From contig DGOT01000092.1 in NCBI GenBank assembly GCA_002389465.1, forward strand, positions 1-14,615: a DNA stretch of 14,615 nt, in the 5' to 3' direction. The notes beneath the pieces were generated by a model. That model did not search any database. It saw only the letters and a list, made by a program, of their open reading frames with translations, and was not told the origin of the DNA. The stretch is from Bacteroidales bacterium UBA4459. Lineage in GTDB: Bacteria > Bacteroidota > Bacteroidia > Bacteroidales > F082. Of the stretch, positions 1-6,457 are shown piece by piece; position 1 is the first letter of the stretch, and every line of letters starts with the position of its first letter. Made by a program: the position numbers and the translations under genes.

Positions 1-2
1 CA

Positions 3-1367
3 TGGTTTATCGCTTACTGGTATCCGCAAATAGCAGTTTATGACGATATTAACGGATGGGATATGATTGAATATCTGGGAGCCGTAGAGTTTTACAACGA
101 CTTTAACGAATATGATGTGCATATATCTACACCTCCGGGTTATGTTGTATGGGCAACGGGAGAGCTGGTGAACGAACATGATATGTTTTCTGATTACGTC
201 TTAAAGAACCTTATGACAGCCCGTGTAAGCAGCAAGATTACCCGTATATTCAGCGCTGAGGACTTTAAAAAATCGAGAAAAATCATTCGGCACGATGGAA
301 TCAATGCATTTCATACAAATACGTGGCATTTTGCTGCTGCTCATGTGCCTGATTTCACTTTTGCCGTCAGGAGGAATGTCAACTGGGACGGATCTTCGCT
401 TGTGGTTGACAAGGGAACAAACAGGAGGGTTTTCGTTGATGCGGTTTATGCCGATTCGGCCCGAACTTACCAGAATGCTGCAAAATGGGCCAGAGCCAGT
501 GTAGCTTATATGTCAACCGAGCTTCCGGGCTTTGCTTTTCCTTATGATCATATGACTACGGTTAGTAACGACAGAATGGGTGGCGGTATGGAAAGCCCCA
601 TGATGGCCAATAACGGAGACCCGAGCGACTCAACAGACGCGGCCCTTACCATATTCCATGAAATTTCACACACCTATTTCCCGTTTTTTATGGGAACAAA
701 TGAACGTAAATATGCCTGGATGGACGAAGGATGGGCTGCTTTTCTCACCATGATGTTTGGCCAGCAGGATTTTCCGGGTGATCCGGACAGAAAACGGTTT
801 GTGGAAAGATTTGAAGGAGTGAATGGATCGGAAAAAGAAGCAACATTAATGACGTTGTCCTATAATCTGGGAGATTATGACAGCTACCGTGTGCATGCTT
901 ATGTACGTTCGGCACTGGCCTATTATTTTCTTCGAAATACACTGGGTGACAGCACGTTTATAGTGGCTTTGCATACTTATATGGAGCGATGGCAGGGCAA
1001 ACATCCCATACCATACGATTTCTTTAATTCCTTTAATGATGCAACTGGAGCAGACCTGAGCTGGTTTTTTATACCCTGGTTTTTTGACCGCTCCTATGCC
1101 GATTTGGGTATTAAGAAAATAACCAACAACAACATTATTGTTGTTCAGAATTACGGAGGATTACCTCTACCTGTTGTTGTTACTTGTGAATTTGCCGATG
1201 GTACCACAGAAATAGTCAATAAAAGAACTTCCGTGTGGGGTTCTGGCGAACGTGCTGTGGCTTTGCAGGTTGACAAGAATAAAATGATCAAAAAGGTTGT
1301 TCTCGGATCAGAATTGATTCCGGATATTGACAATACGAACAATGTAATGGAAGTTGGCAGTAATTAA
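3..1367 (+). CDS. M1 family zinc metallopeptidase (aminopeptidase), N-terminus missing at window edge
   Basis: The frame is open to the left edge, so the first in-frame ATG (63) is probably internal. Residues before it (AYWYPQIAVYDDINGW) already match the M1 N-terminal beta domain. Counting the codon at base 3 as residue 1, 454 residues are visible. They include a GGMES exopeptidase motif at 194-198, a variant of the classical GAMEN, and the zinc site HEISH at 219-223 with the third ligand Glu242, which fits HEXXH-X18-E. Tyr300 in AYVRSA is the likely transition-state tyrosine. M1 enzymes remove N-terminal residues from peptides. In Bacteroidota, members of this type are usually exported, but the signal peptide would lie outside the window. 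No T9SS sorting domain is visible at the C-terminus. The subtilase gene starts 44 bp downstream with no clear terminator or promoter between, so co-transcription is plausible. Confidence 0.93.
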   Translation, partial: WFIAYWYPQIAVYDDINGWDMIEYLGAVEFYNDFNEYDVHISTPPGYVVWATGELVNEHDMFSDYVLKNLMTARVSSKITRIFSAEDFKKSRKIIRHDGINAFHTNTWHFAAAHVPDFTFAVRRNVNWDGSSLVVDKGTNRRVFVDAVYADSARTYQNAAKWARASVAYMSTELPGFAFPYDHMTTVSNDRMGGGMESPMMANNGDPSDSTDAALTIFHEISHTYFPFFMGTNERKYAWMDEGWAAFLTMMFGQQDFPGDPDRKRFVERFEGVNGSEKEATLMTLSYNLGDYDSYRVHAYVRSALAYYFLRNTLGDSTFIVALHTYMERWQGKHPIPYDFFNSFNDATGADLSWFFIPWFFDRSYADLGIKKITNNNIIVVQNYGGLPLPVVVTCEFADGTTEIVNKRTSVWGSGERAVALQVDKNKMIKKVVLGSELIPDIDNTNNVMEVGSN

Positions 1368-1411
1368 ACGAAAGAAATAATCTTAAAAAATACATAACAA
1401 AAACGACAAAT

Positions 1412-3085
1412 ATGCGCAAAACAATACTCATCATCGTGTTACTAAGTTTCTTTCATGGATATGCGCAAATCGCTCCGGATAAATATTTTGTTCAGTTTAT
1501 AGATAAAAATAATTCACCCTATTCTATTGGTAACCCGGAAGAATTTTTGACCCAGCGGGCTATTGACCGCCGTTTAAGGCAGGGAATACTTGTTGTTGAG
1601 AATGACTTACCTGTAAACCCTCAGTATTTACAGGGAGTTACCGATGAAGGAGCTGTATTGCTGAATGCGACGAAATGGCTGAACGGAGTAACAATCTTCA
1701 CTGAAAGTCAAACAGTCTTAGATCATATATATGCACTTCCCTATGTGGTGGAGATACTTAAAGTTGTTGATAGAAATAATCCGTCACACAAAAGTTTTTT
1801 TGATGAGGAAACATATGGGAAGCCTGGTACGGATGAAGGGCATACAACCCGCACTGTAGCTGAGTTGGATTATGGTGCCGCCGAGCATCAGATTGACCAG
1901 ATCAACGGTATTCCCCTGCATAACCTGGGATATCAGGGACAGGGAATGGTGATTGCTGTTCTGGATGGCGGGTTTGAAGGTGCTCAGGAACATCCTGTGT
2001 TCGACAGTTTATGGGCAAATGGTCAGATTTTAGGCACCAGGGACTTTGTCCACCCACATGATCAGGATGTCTTTACAGAAAGTGGTCATGGTAAATCGGT
2101 TTTATCCACAATGGGAGCAAACTGGCCGGGACAGATGATTGGAACGGCACCTGAAGCTTCTTACTGGCTACTGCGCTCAGAGGATGTAAACTCTGAGAAT
2201 ATTATAGAAGAGTACAACTGGGTGTCGGCGGCAGAATATGCCGACAGTGTGGGTGCTGACGTGATCAACAGCTCCCTGAGCTACCAGGACTTCGACCTGC
2301 CGCAGTGGGATCACTCTTACGAGGATCTAGATGGAAATACAGCCGTTGCTACGCGGGGAGCTGATTATGCTACACGTAAAGGTATACTGGTGTGTAACAG
2401 TGCCGGAAACTCTGCAGGTTCTGAGTTTCCTTGGAATGCTTCACCTGCCGATGCTGATAGTGTTTTTTCTATCGGAGCAGTTACTTACGTAGGGTCCTGG
2501 GCTACATTCAGCTCGATTGGCCCCACCGTTGATGGCCGGATAAAACCAGCTGTTGTAGCAATGGGACAGGGAACAACAGTGGCCAGAGGAACGAGCACAG
2601 TGGAAACCGGAAGCGGAACTTCCTATTCATCACCGATTATCACAGGAATGAGTACCTGCTTGTGGCAGGCTAATCCAACGATGAAAGTTATGGAAATACA
2701 GGCGGCTATAAAAGCCAGTGCTTCTCTTGCCGAAACACCGAATGATACTCTGGGCTGGGGAATACCTGATTATATGAAAGCCCACACTATTATGACAGAG
2801 TTTGAAAATCAGATAGATAAGTCAAATGAATTGGATGTAAATGTGTGGCCAAACCCCTTTAAAGATGATCTTTATATGCGTTTTTTATCATCTAAGGAAA
2901 CGCATATACGTGTTGAACTGTACAATATTTTGGGAATATTGATATATGGGGAAGATATTTCCATAAGCAGGGATGAAAATAAGGCATTATTTAAAAATAA
3001 GCTAACGTGGCTGAGAAGTGGAATTTATTTTCTAAGAATTAGTTCGGACAAAAATCTGGTAACAAAAAAAGTGATCAGGCAATAA
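1412..3085 (+). CDS. Secreted S8 subtilisin-like serine protease with T9SS type A sorting domain
   Basis: The protein has 557 residues. Residues 1-19 are a typical signal peptide ending HGYAQ. A Bacteroidota-type N-terminal pro-region follows, with DKYFVQFIDK, SPYS and DLPVNPQYL, at about 22-120. The S8 catalytic domain covers roughly 165-460. Its triad is Asp185 (VLDGGF), His226 (SGHGKS) and Ser404 (GTSYSSP), with oxyanion Asn333 (SAGNSAG). The C-terminal stretch from about 474 (NVWPNPFKDDLYMRF, then VELYNILG, LRSGIYFLRI and a basic VTKKVIRQ end) is a T9SS type A sorting domain. Such domains send cargo across the outer membrane and are usually removed on export. The predicted role is an extracellular or surface endopeptidase that could feed peptides to the neighbouring M1 enzyme. 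That pairing is inference. All key residues are present, so it should be active. Confidence 0.95.
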   Translation: MRKTILIIVLLSFFHGYAQIAPDKYFVQFIDKNNSPYSIGNPEEFLTQRAIDRRLRQGILVVENDLPVNPQYLQGVTDEGAVLLNATKWLNGVTIFTESQTVLDHIYALPYVVEILKVVDRNNPSHKSFFDEETYGKPGTDEGHTTRTVAELDYGAAEHQIDQINGIPLHNLGYQGQGMVIAVLDGGFEGAQEHPVFDSLWANGQILGTRDFVHPHDQDVFTESGHGKSVLSTMGANWPGQMIGTAPEASYWLLRSEDVNSENIIEEYNWVSAAEYADSVGADVINSSLSYQDFDLPQWDHSYEDLDGNTAVATRGADYATRKGILVCNSAGNSAGSEFPWNASPADADSVFSIGAVTYVGSWATFSSIGPTVDGRIKPAVVAMGQGTTVARGTSTVETGSGTSYSSPIITGMSTCLWQANPTMKVMEIQAAIKASASLAETPNDTLGWGIPDYMKAHTIMTEFENQIDKSNELDVNVWPNPFKDDLYMRFLSSKETHIRVELYNILGILIYGEDISISRDENKALFKNKLTWLRSGIYFLRISSDKNLVTKKVIRQ

Positions 3086-3105
3086 CGGAAGAAATGATTT
3101 TAATG

Positions 3106-3135
3106 AAGAGCACTGTTCCGGCAGTGCTTTTTTTT
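3106..3135 (+). terminator. Rho-independent terminator after the subtilase gene
   Basis: AGCACTG (3109-3115) pairs with CAGTGCT (3122-3128) around a TTCCGG loop, and flanking A/T and G-T pairs can lengthen the stem. An unbroken run of eight T (3128-3135) follows. It begins 20 bp past the subtilase stop codon. Confidence 0.85.
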
Positions 3136-3261
3136 CATCAACCATACCCCATACTCAGGGGAGGAGGGAAGCGAAAAATTAATTTATAAAATTAAACAGT
3201 GCCAGATTAAATGACACAATCTGCATATTGAATTACGTGTTCATATTTTTTCAAATGAGAA

Positions 3262-3299
3262 TTGTTTACAAATAGAACAATGATAATATATGTAAACAA
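3262..3299. repeat. Inverted repeat TTGTTTACA / TGTAAACAA, candidate operator
   Basis: TTGTTTACA (3262-3270) and TGTAAACAA (3291-3299) are exact reverse complements separated by 20 bp. Two more pairs (3272-3273 with 3288-3289) continue the symmetry inward after one mismatch. The symmetry suggests a dimeric regulator binding site or a hairpin in RNA. There is no T-run after it, so it is not a typical terminator. Its regulator is unknown. The XRE protein encoded about 355 bp downstream is one possibility, but the distance is long for direct autoregulation. Confidence 0.45.
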
Positions 3300-3425
3300 A
3301 TGACAATATAAAGTGTAGAAAAACAATAAGATACGAAACTATTTAATTCACATGGACAAAATACAGAGATATTATTAAGTGTATGTTAATTATAACAAGA
3401 CATATAAAAGATTGTATACGAGAAA

Positions 3426-3446
3426 TATATAATATATAATATATAA
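3426..3446. repeat. Triple tandem TATATAA heptamer
   Basis: Three exact head-to-tail copies of TATATAA lie at 3426-3432, 3433-3439 and 3440-3446, inside the AT-rich gap. Such tracts melt easily and can vary in copy number by slippage. No coding frame or promoter spacing obviously depends on it. Confidence 0.6.
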
Positions 3447-3626
3447 AACACTTCATATATAAAATGAAAATATTGACATTATTAAAAAACATGAATAGAT
3501 AATATATAAGACTGTATATAAACGAAATAAACTACTAAAACGATAATATACTTTAGAAAGATGTTTATTAAAATTTGGGTGTGCATAAAATTTGAAAAAA
3601 ATTTACATCTATCAACAAAAAATTGC

Positions 3627-3634
3627 TACATTTG
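3627..3634 (+). promoter_or_regulatory. Bacteroidota-type -7 box for the XRE gene
   Basis: TACATTTG followed by CC matches the Bacteroidota -7 consensus TAnnTTTG. It ends 20 bp before the ATG at 3655, the same distance as the box before the DHH gene, implying a short leader of about 14 nt. I see no TTG at the usual -33 distance. A second match, TACTTTTG at 3643-3650, has a TTG at 3623-3625 but would make the transcript leaderless. Confidence 0.5.
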
Positions 3635-3654
3635 CCTCTAGCTACTTTTGAATA

Positions 3655-4101
3655 ATGCTGAGCAGAATAAAGCAAATAATCGAAAAGGAAAAATTGTCAT
3701 CAACGCAATTTGCAACAGAAATAGGTGTGCAGCGTTCAGCTCTTTCACATGTTCTTTCCGGAAGAAATAAACCCAGCCTGGATTTTATGATGAAAGTTAA
3801 GAACAGGTATCCTGAATTAAACCTCGACTGGCTGTTGCTTGGTAAGGGCAAAATGGTCGGTGGGAAAGAAATGAAGGAGAGAAGTGTTGTTGTTTCAGCT
3901 GATAAAGAGAAAGAGCGGGAACCAAAGGAAGTGCAGTTTAGAATTCAAAAGGATAAAGTGGATGAAATAACGGAAAATCAGGAAGTTGGAATTAAAATAA
4001 CGGAAGATCAGACGAAAAGAGAGGGGGATGCCGATGCGCCAAAGAAAATAATTCTTCTTTACCCTGACGACACGTACGAAACCTATAAGCCAAGACAATA
4101 A
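3655..4101 (+). CDS. XRE-type helix-turn-helix DNA-binding protein
   Basis: The product is a 148-residue cytoplasmic protein. Residues about 3-62 form a Cro/C1-type HTH: the SSTQFATEIGV helix at 15-25, then the recognition helix QRSALSHVLSG at 26-36, and a conserved NLDWLLLGKG end at 56-65. A charged, probably unstructured linker covers about 66-125. A short basic and hydrophobic C-terminal motif, KKIILLYPDDTYETYKP (130-146), looks conserved enough to be a beta strand or interaction tag, though I cannot name it. The role would be a sequence-specific transcription regulator. Target genes and any ligand are unknown. It is a single gene facing ndk, with the AT-rich region upstream and a strong hairpin directly after its stop. 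The ATG at 3655 fits the promoter box 20 bp upstream. Confidence 0.85.
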   Translation: MLSRIKQIIEKEKLSSTQFATEIGVQRSALSHVLSGRNKPSLDFMMKVKNRYPELNLDWLLLGKGKMVGGKEMKERSVVVSADKEKEREPKEVQFRIQKDKVDEITENQEVGIKITEDQTKREGDADAPKKIILLYPDDTYETYKPRQ

Positions 4102-4133
4102 AAAAGGCTAAAGTCATTCAACTTTAGCCTTTT
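4102..4133. terminator. Bidirectional terminator between the XRE gene and ndk
   Basis: A perfect 13-bp stem (4102-4114 with 4121-4133) encloses the loop CATTCA. A-runs on the left and T-runs on the right give a U-tract in both directions. It sits between convergent genes, starting at the XRE stop codon and ending 18 bp before the ndk stop. Confidence 0.9.
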
Positions 4134-4151
4134 ACATTTATATTCGATCGA

Positions 4152-4574
4152 TTAATAATCGCATTCTCGTGCCGTGAAAAAGAAATTACTTTCAATTACG
4201 GCATTTTCATCACTATCTGAGCCGTGTACGGCATTGGCCTCAATGTTGGTGCCATATAATTTCCTGATGGTTCCTTCGGCAGCATCTTCCGGGTTAGTGG
4301 CTCCAATGTAGTTCCTGTATGCCTCTATTGCGTTCTCTTTTTCAAGCACAGCGGCAATAATATATCCTGACGACATAAAAGCAGTTAATCCTTCATAAAA
4401 GGGTCTTTCTTTATGCACTGCGTAAAACCTCTTGGCTTCTTCTTTTGATAACTTTGTGTATTTCAGAGCTTTGATCTGAAAACCGCCACTAATTATCGTG
4501 TCAATTATTTTACCCATATTGCCGTTTGCAACAGCTTTGGGTTTGATCATTGTAAATGTTGTACTTCCTGCCAT
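4152..4574 (-). CDS. ndk: Nucleoside-diphosphate kinase
   Basis: This cytoplasmic housekeeping enzyme moves the gamma-phosphate of ATP onto NDPs through a phosphohistidine, balancing the NTP and dNTP pools. The 140-residue product has the family's usual length. It shows TFTMIKPKAV (Lys11 for phosphate binding), FYAVHKERPFY (50-60), the GATNPEDAAEGTIRKLYG segment (91-108, with Arg104) and the active-site histidine His117 in NAVHGSDS. I chose the ATG at 4574 because MAGSTTFTMIKPKA is the family N-terminus. An in-frame ATG at 4670 would add 32 residues unlike any Ndk, and a promoter box (4598-4605) lies between the two. The C-terminal FFFTARECDY tail is slightly extended, as in other Bacteroidota versions. 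It is transcribed divergently from the DHH gene and ends at a shared terminator. Confidence 0.97.
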   Translation of the reverse strand: MAGSTTFTMIKPKAVANGNMGKIIDTIISGGFQIKALKYTKLSKEEAKRFYAVHKERPFYEGLTAFMSSGYIIAAVLEKENAIEAYRNYIGATNPEDAAEGTIRKLYGTNIEANAVHGSDSDENAVIESNFFFTARECDY

Positions 4575-4597
4575 TTGAATAAGTTTAAAATTTTGCG

Positions 4598-4605
4598 CAA
4601 AAATA
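4598..4605 (-). promoter_or_regulatory. Bacteroidota-type -7 box for ndk
   Basis: On the - strand this reads TATTTTTG followed by CGC, matching TAnnTTTG. It ends 23 bp before the ndk ATG at 4574. It lies inside the longer possible reading frame, which supports the shorter Ndk start. A matching -33 TTG at normal spacing is not clear. Confidence 0.5.
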
Positions 4606-4695
4606 GTAGAATAATGCAATAATACGCTAAAAGCAAAGAACAATTCAAGGTATTCTACTGCTTTGCCCATACAAAGCTGTGAGGTATATATTTTT

Positions 4696-4703
4696 TATCT
4701 TTG
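4696..4703 (+). promoter_or_regulatory. Bacteroidota-type -7 box for the DHH phosphoesterase gene
   Basis: TATCTTTG followed by CCCC matches TAnnTTTG. It ends 20 bp before the ATG at 4724, implying a leader of about 14 nt. With the ndk box it makes a divergent promoter region of 149 bp (4575-4723). No good -33 TTG is visible at the usual spacing. Confidence 0.55.
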
Positions 4704-4723
4704 CCCCTTAATTCGGAACCAGA

Positions 4724-5764
4724 ATGATTGAGATACTACGCCCTGTCAAAGAAATCAATAATCTCTTGTCAGAAAAGAGAAGAATAGTTATCACAACACA
4801 CAATAATCCTGACGGTGACGCCATAGGCTCTTCGCTGGCTATGTATCATTACCTGAAAATAAAAGGGCATCAGGTGGACGTTGTGATTCCCAATATGTTT
4901 CCGGAATTCCTTGCCTGGATCCCGGGAAGTAAGGAAACGCTTGTGTATGAGCGGCAATCGGCTCTGGTAAAAAAGGCATTAACCGAAGCGGAGGTTGTCT
5001 TTTGTCTTGACTACAATGCGATTAATAGGCTGGGTAGCGTTGCCGATATCATTACACGCTCCCAGGGTAAAAGGGTGTTGATCGATCATCACATCGACCC
5101 TGACACAGAAAGTTTTGATTACTGTATTTCAACAGTAGATATTTCTTCTACGTCTGAGTTGATTTATAATTTTATTGACTCTTCGGGTGACAGAGATCTG
5201 ATAAACAAAGAAATAGCTGAAGCCCTGTATGCCGGCATTGTCACGGATACGGGTTCTTTCAGCTTTTCCTGTAACAGAAAAGAGACGTACGAAGTAACTG
5301 CCGACCTGGTGAGCAGGGGTGTGGATGTACAGAAACTGCACCAGCTGATCTATGATACGTTTTCAGAAAACCGTTTGCGCCTGCTCGGTTATGCTATTCA
5401 TAAAAGAATGATCGTTTGGGAGGAGTTTCATACGGCGCTGATCTACCTGACGAGAGAGGATTTAAGAGGATTTAATTTTCAGGTGGGAGATACTGAAGGT
5501 ATTGTTAACTATCCGCTGTCCATGGAGAAGATTAATCAATCAATCCTATTGACCGAAAAAGACAAAATGATCAGAATGTCGTTCAGGTCAAAGGGTAAAT
5601 TTTCCGTTAACGATCTGGTTAGAAGTCATTTTAACGGCGGCGGCCACATGAATGCTGCCGGGGGCAAGTCATTCAACACTATCGAGAAGACCATTGAAGA
5701 AGTAAAGAAGATTTTACCCCTGTACAAAAACGAACTTGATTATATACTCAGTTACGACTCGTAA
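4724..5764 (+). CDS. DHH/DHHA1 phosphoesterase, NrnA-like oligoribonuclease / pAp phosphatase
   Basis: The product has 346 residues and no signal peptide. DHH family motifs appear in order: THNNPDGDAIGSS (25-37), Asp96 in FCLDYNAINRLG, the signature DHH at 121-123, and GIVTDTGSFS (171-180, Asp175). The C-terminal DHHA1 domain carries the substrate-binding glycine motif GGGHMNAAGG at 305-314. All metal-binding residues are present. NrnA-type proteins degrade 2-5 nt RNAs in bacteria lacking Orn and often dephosphorylate 3'-phosphoadenosine 5'-phosphate. This length and architecture fit NrnA better than RecJ, which is much longer. Some relatives hydrolyse cyclic dinucleotides, which cannot be excluded from sequence. 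The gldI-like gene starts 3 bp after the stop, so the two are almost certainly co-transcribed. Confidence 0.93.
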   Translation: MIEILRPVKEINNLLSEKRRIVITTHNNPDGDAIGSSLAMYHYLKIKGHQVDVVIPNMFPEFLAWIPGSKETLVYERQSALVKKALTEAEVVFCLDYNAINRLGSVADIITRSQGKRVLIDHHIDPDTESFDYCISTVDISSTSELIYNFIDSSGDRDLINKEIAEALYAGIVTDTGSFSFSCNRKETYEVTADLVSRGVDVQKLHQLIYDTFSENRLRLLGYAIHKRMIVWEEFHTALIYLTREDLRGFNFQVGDTEGIVNYPLSMEKINQSILLTEKDKMIRMSFRSKGKFSVNDLVRSHFNGGGHMNAAGGKSFNTIEKTIEEVKKILPLYKNELDYILSYDS

Positions 5765-5767
5765 ACT

Positions 5768-6295
5768 ATGCAGATACGAAAAAGCTGCTTGATCATATTC
5801 CTTGTTATATTAGTTTCCTGTAATTCAGGGAGTCAGCAGGGAAGACAAGCGAAAAATAAACAAATAAATTCGGAAAACGCACTGGAGAAAGCCAACAGGT
5901 ATCTTGTCCGTTCTGAACAGGAAGATATTGCTAATTACATCAGGAGGCATGGTTTGAAAATGGAAGAAACAGGTAGCGGCCTGAGGTATTTTATCTATGA
6001 GAAAGGAACCAGTGAAAAAGCGGAAACAGGAAAAATAGCTGTATTAAATTATACCTTACGGTTACTGACAGGAGATGTGGTCTATTCATCAAAGAACGAT
6101 GGGCAGAAGATTTTTAAAATTGGTAGGGGAAATGTTGAAAGTGGGCTGGAAGAAGCAATCCTGTTGATGCATGTTGGAGACAAAGCGGTACTTATTTTAC
6201 CGGCTCACCTTGGGTATGGACTGCTTGGTGATAGTAATAAAATACCTTCCAGGTGTACTTTGGTGTATGATATAGAACTAGTTGAACTAAAGTAA
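5768..6295 (+). CDS. gldI: GldI-like FKBP-domain lipoprotein with degenerate active site
   Basis: This 175-residue lipoprotein has a short signal peptide with lipobox LVSC (Cys18). A linker and helix (about 20-68) precede one FKBP domain (about 70-175). GldI is a lipoprotein of this size and kind, required for gliding in Flavobacterium. I recall the order ndk / DHH phosphoesterase / gldI / FKBP from other Bacteroidota, which supports the name. Compared with canonical FKBPs, several pocket residues are kept (Tyr95, Tyr150 in GYG, Tyr167 in place of Phe). The key Asp is replaced by Tyr106 (VVYSS where FDSS is usual), and the Trp at the pocket floor is Leu127 (VESGLEE where VIRGWDE is usual). 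Strong prolyl isomerase activity is therefore doubtful, and a chaperone or scaffold role at the envelope is more likely. Gliding itself cannot be inferred from this gene alone. Confidence 0.85.
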   Translation: MQIRKSCLIIFLVILVSCNSGSQQGRQAKNKQINSENALEKANRYLVRSEQEDIANYIRRHGLKMEETGSGLRYFIYEKGTSEKAETGKIAVLNYTLRLLTGDVVYSSKNDGQKIFKIGRGNVESGLEEAILLMHVGDKAVLILPAHLGYGLLGDSNKIPSRCTLVYDIELVELK

Positions 6296-6313
6296 TTTAC
6301 AATATTACATTTG
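6282..6313 (+). promoter_or_regulatory. Candidate promoter for the TPR gene, overlapping the end of gldI
   Basis: TTG (6282-6284), 21 bp spacer, then TACATTTG (6306-6313) matches the Bacteroidota -33/-7 layout. The predicted transcript would have a leader of about 135-140 nt before the ATG at 6458. I found no hairpin terminator in the 162-bp gap, so read-through from gldI is also possible. Confidence 0.45.
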
Positions 6314-6457
6314 TGTATCAGCTGTGTCATGTATTAACAACCTAAAGAAACTTATTAACAAAAGTGATGCTATTTCAGCAAGGTGTGTTATTTTTATAAA
6401 CAATTTAATTCGACTTCTGAGAACCTAATTTAATGTGAACATATTGCCTTTAAAACC

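Larger units (their letters stand above)
3137..3626. other. Extremely AT-rich gene-free region with repeats
   Basis: No plausible gene lies on either strand here, and in-frame stops are very frequent. The composition is far more AT-rich than the flanking genes. It contains a 9-bp perfect inverted repeat (3262-3270 and 3291-3299), three tandem TATATAA units (3426-3446), three copies of GATAATATA (3282, 3498, 3542) and a direct repeat of TAAAATTTG (3569 and 3586). It follows a terminator and precedes the XRE regulator gene, so an extended regulatory or nucleoid-protein-binding region is possible. Nothing here shows which. Confidence 0.6.

Noticed and set aside
2102..2110. Perfect DnaA box TTATCCACA
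   Set aside because: It is a single copy inside the subtilase coding sequence. I found no companion boxes near it or in the AT-rich region, so no origin is supported.
4575..4670. Longer Ndk start at 4670
   Set aside because: The 32 extra residues are unlike any Ndk N-terminus, and a promoter-like box lies inside them. The ATG at 4574 gives the standard 140-residue enzyme.
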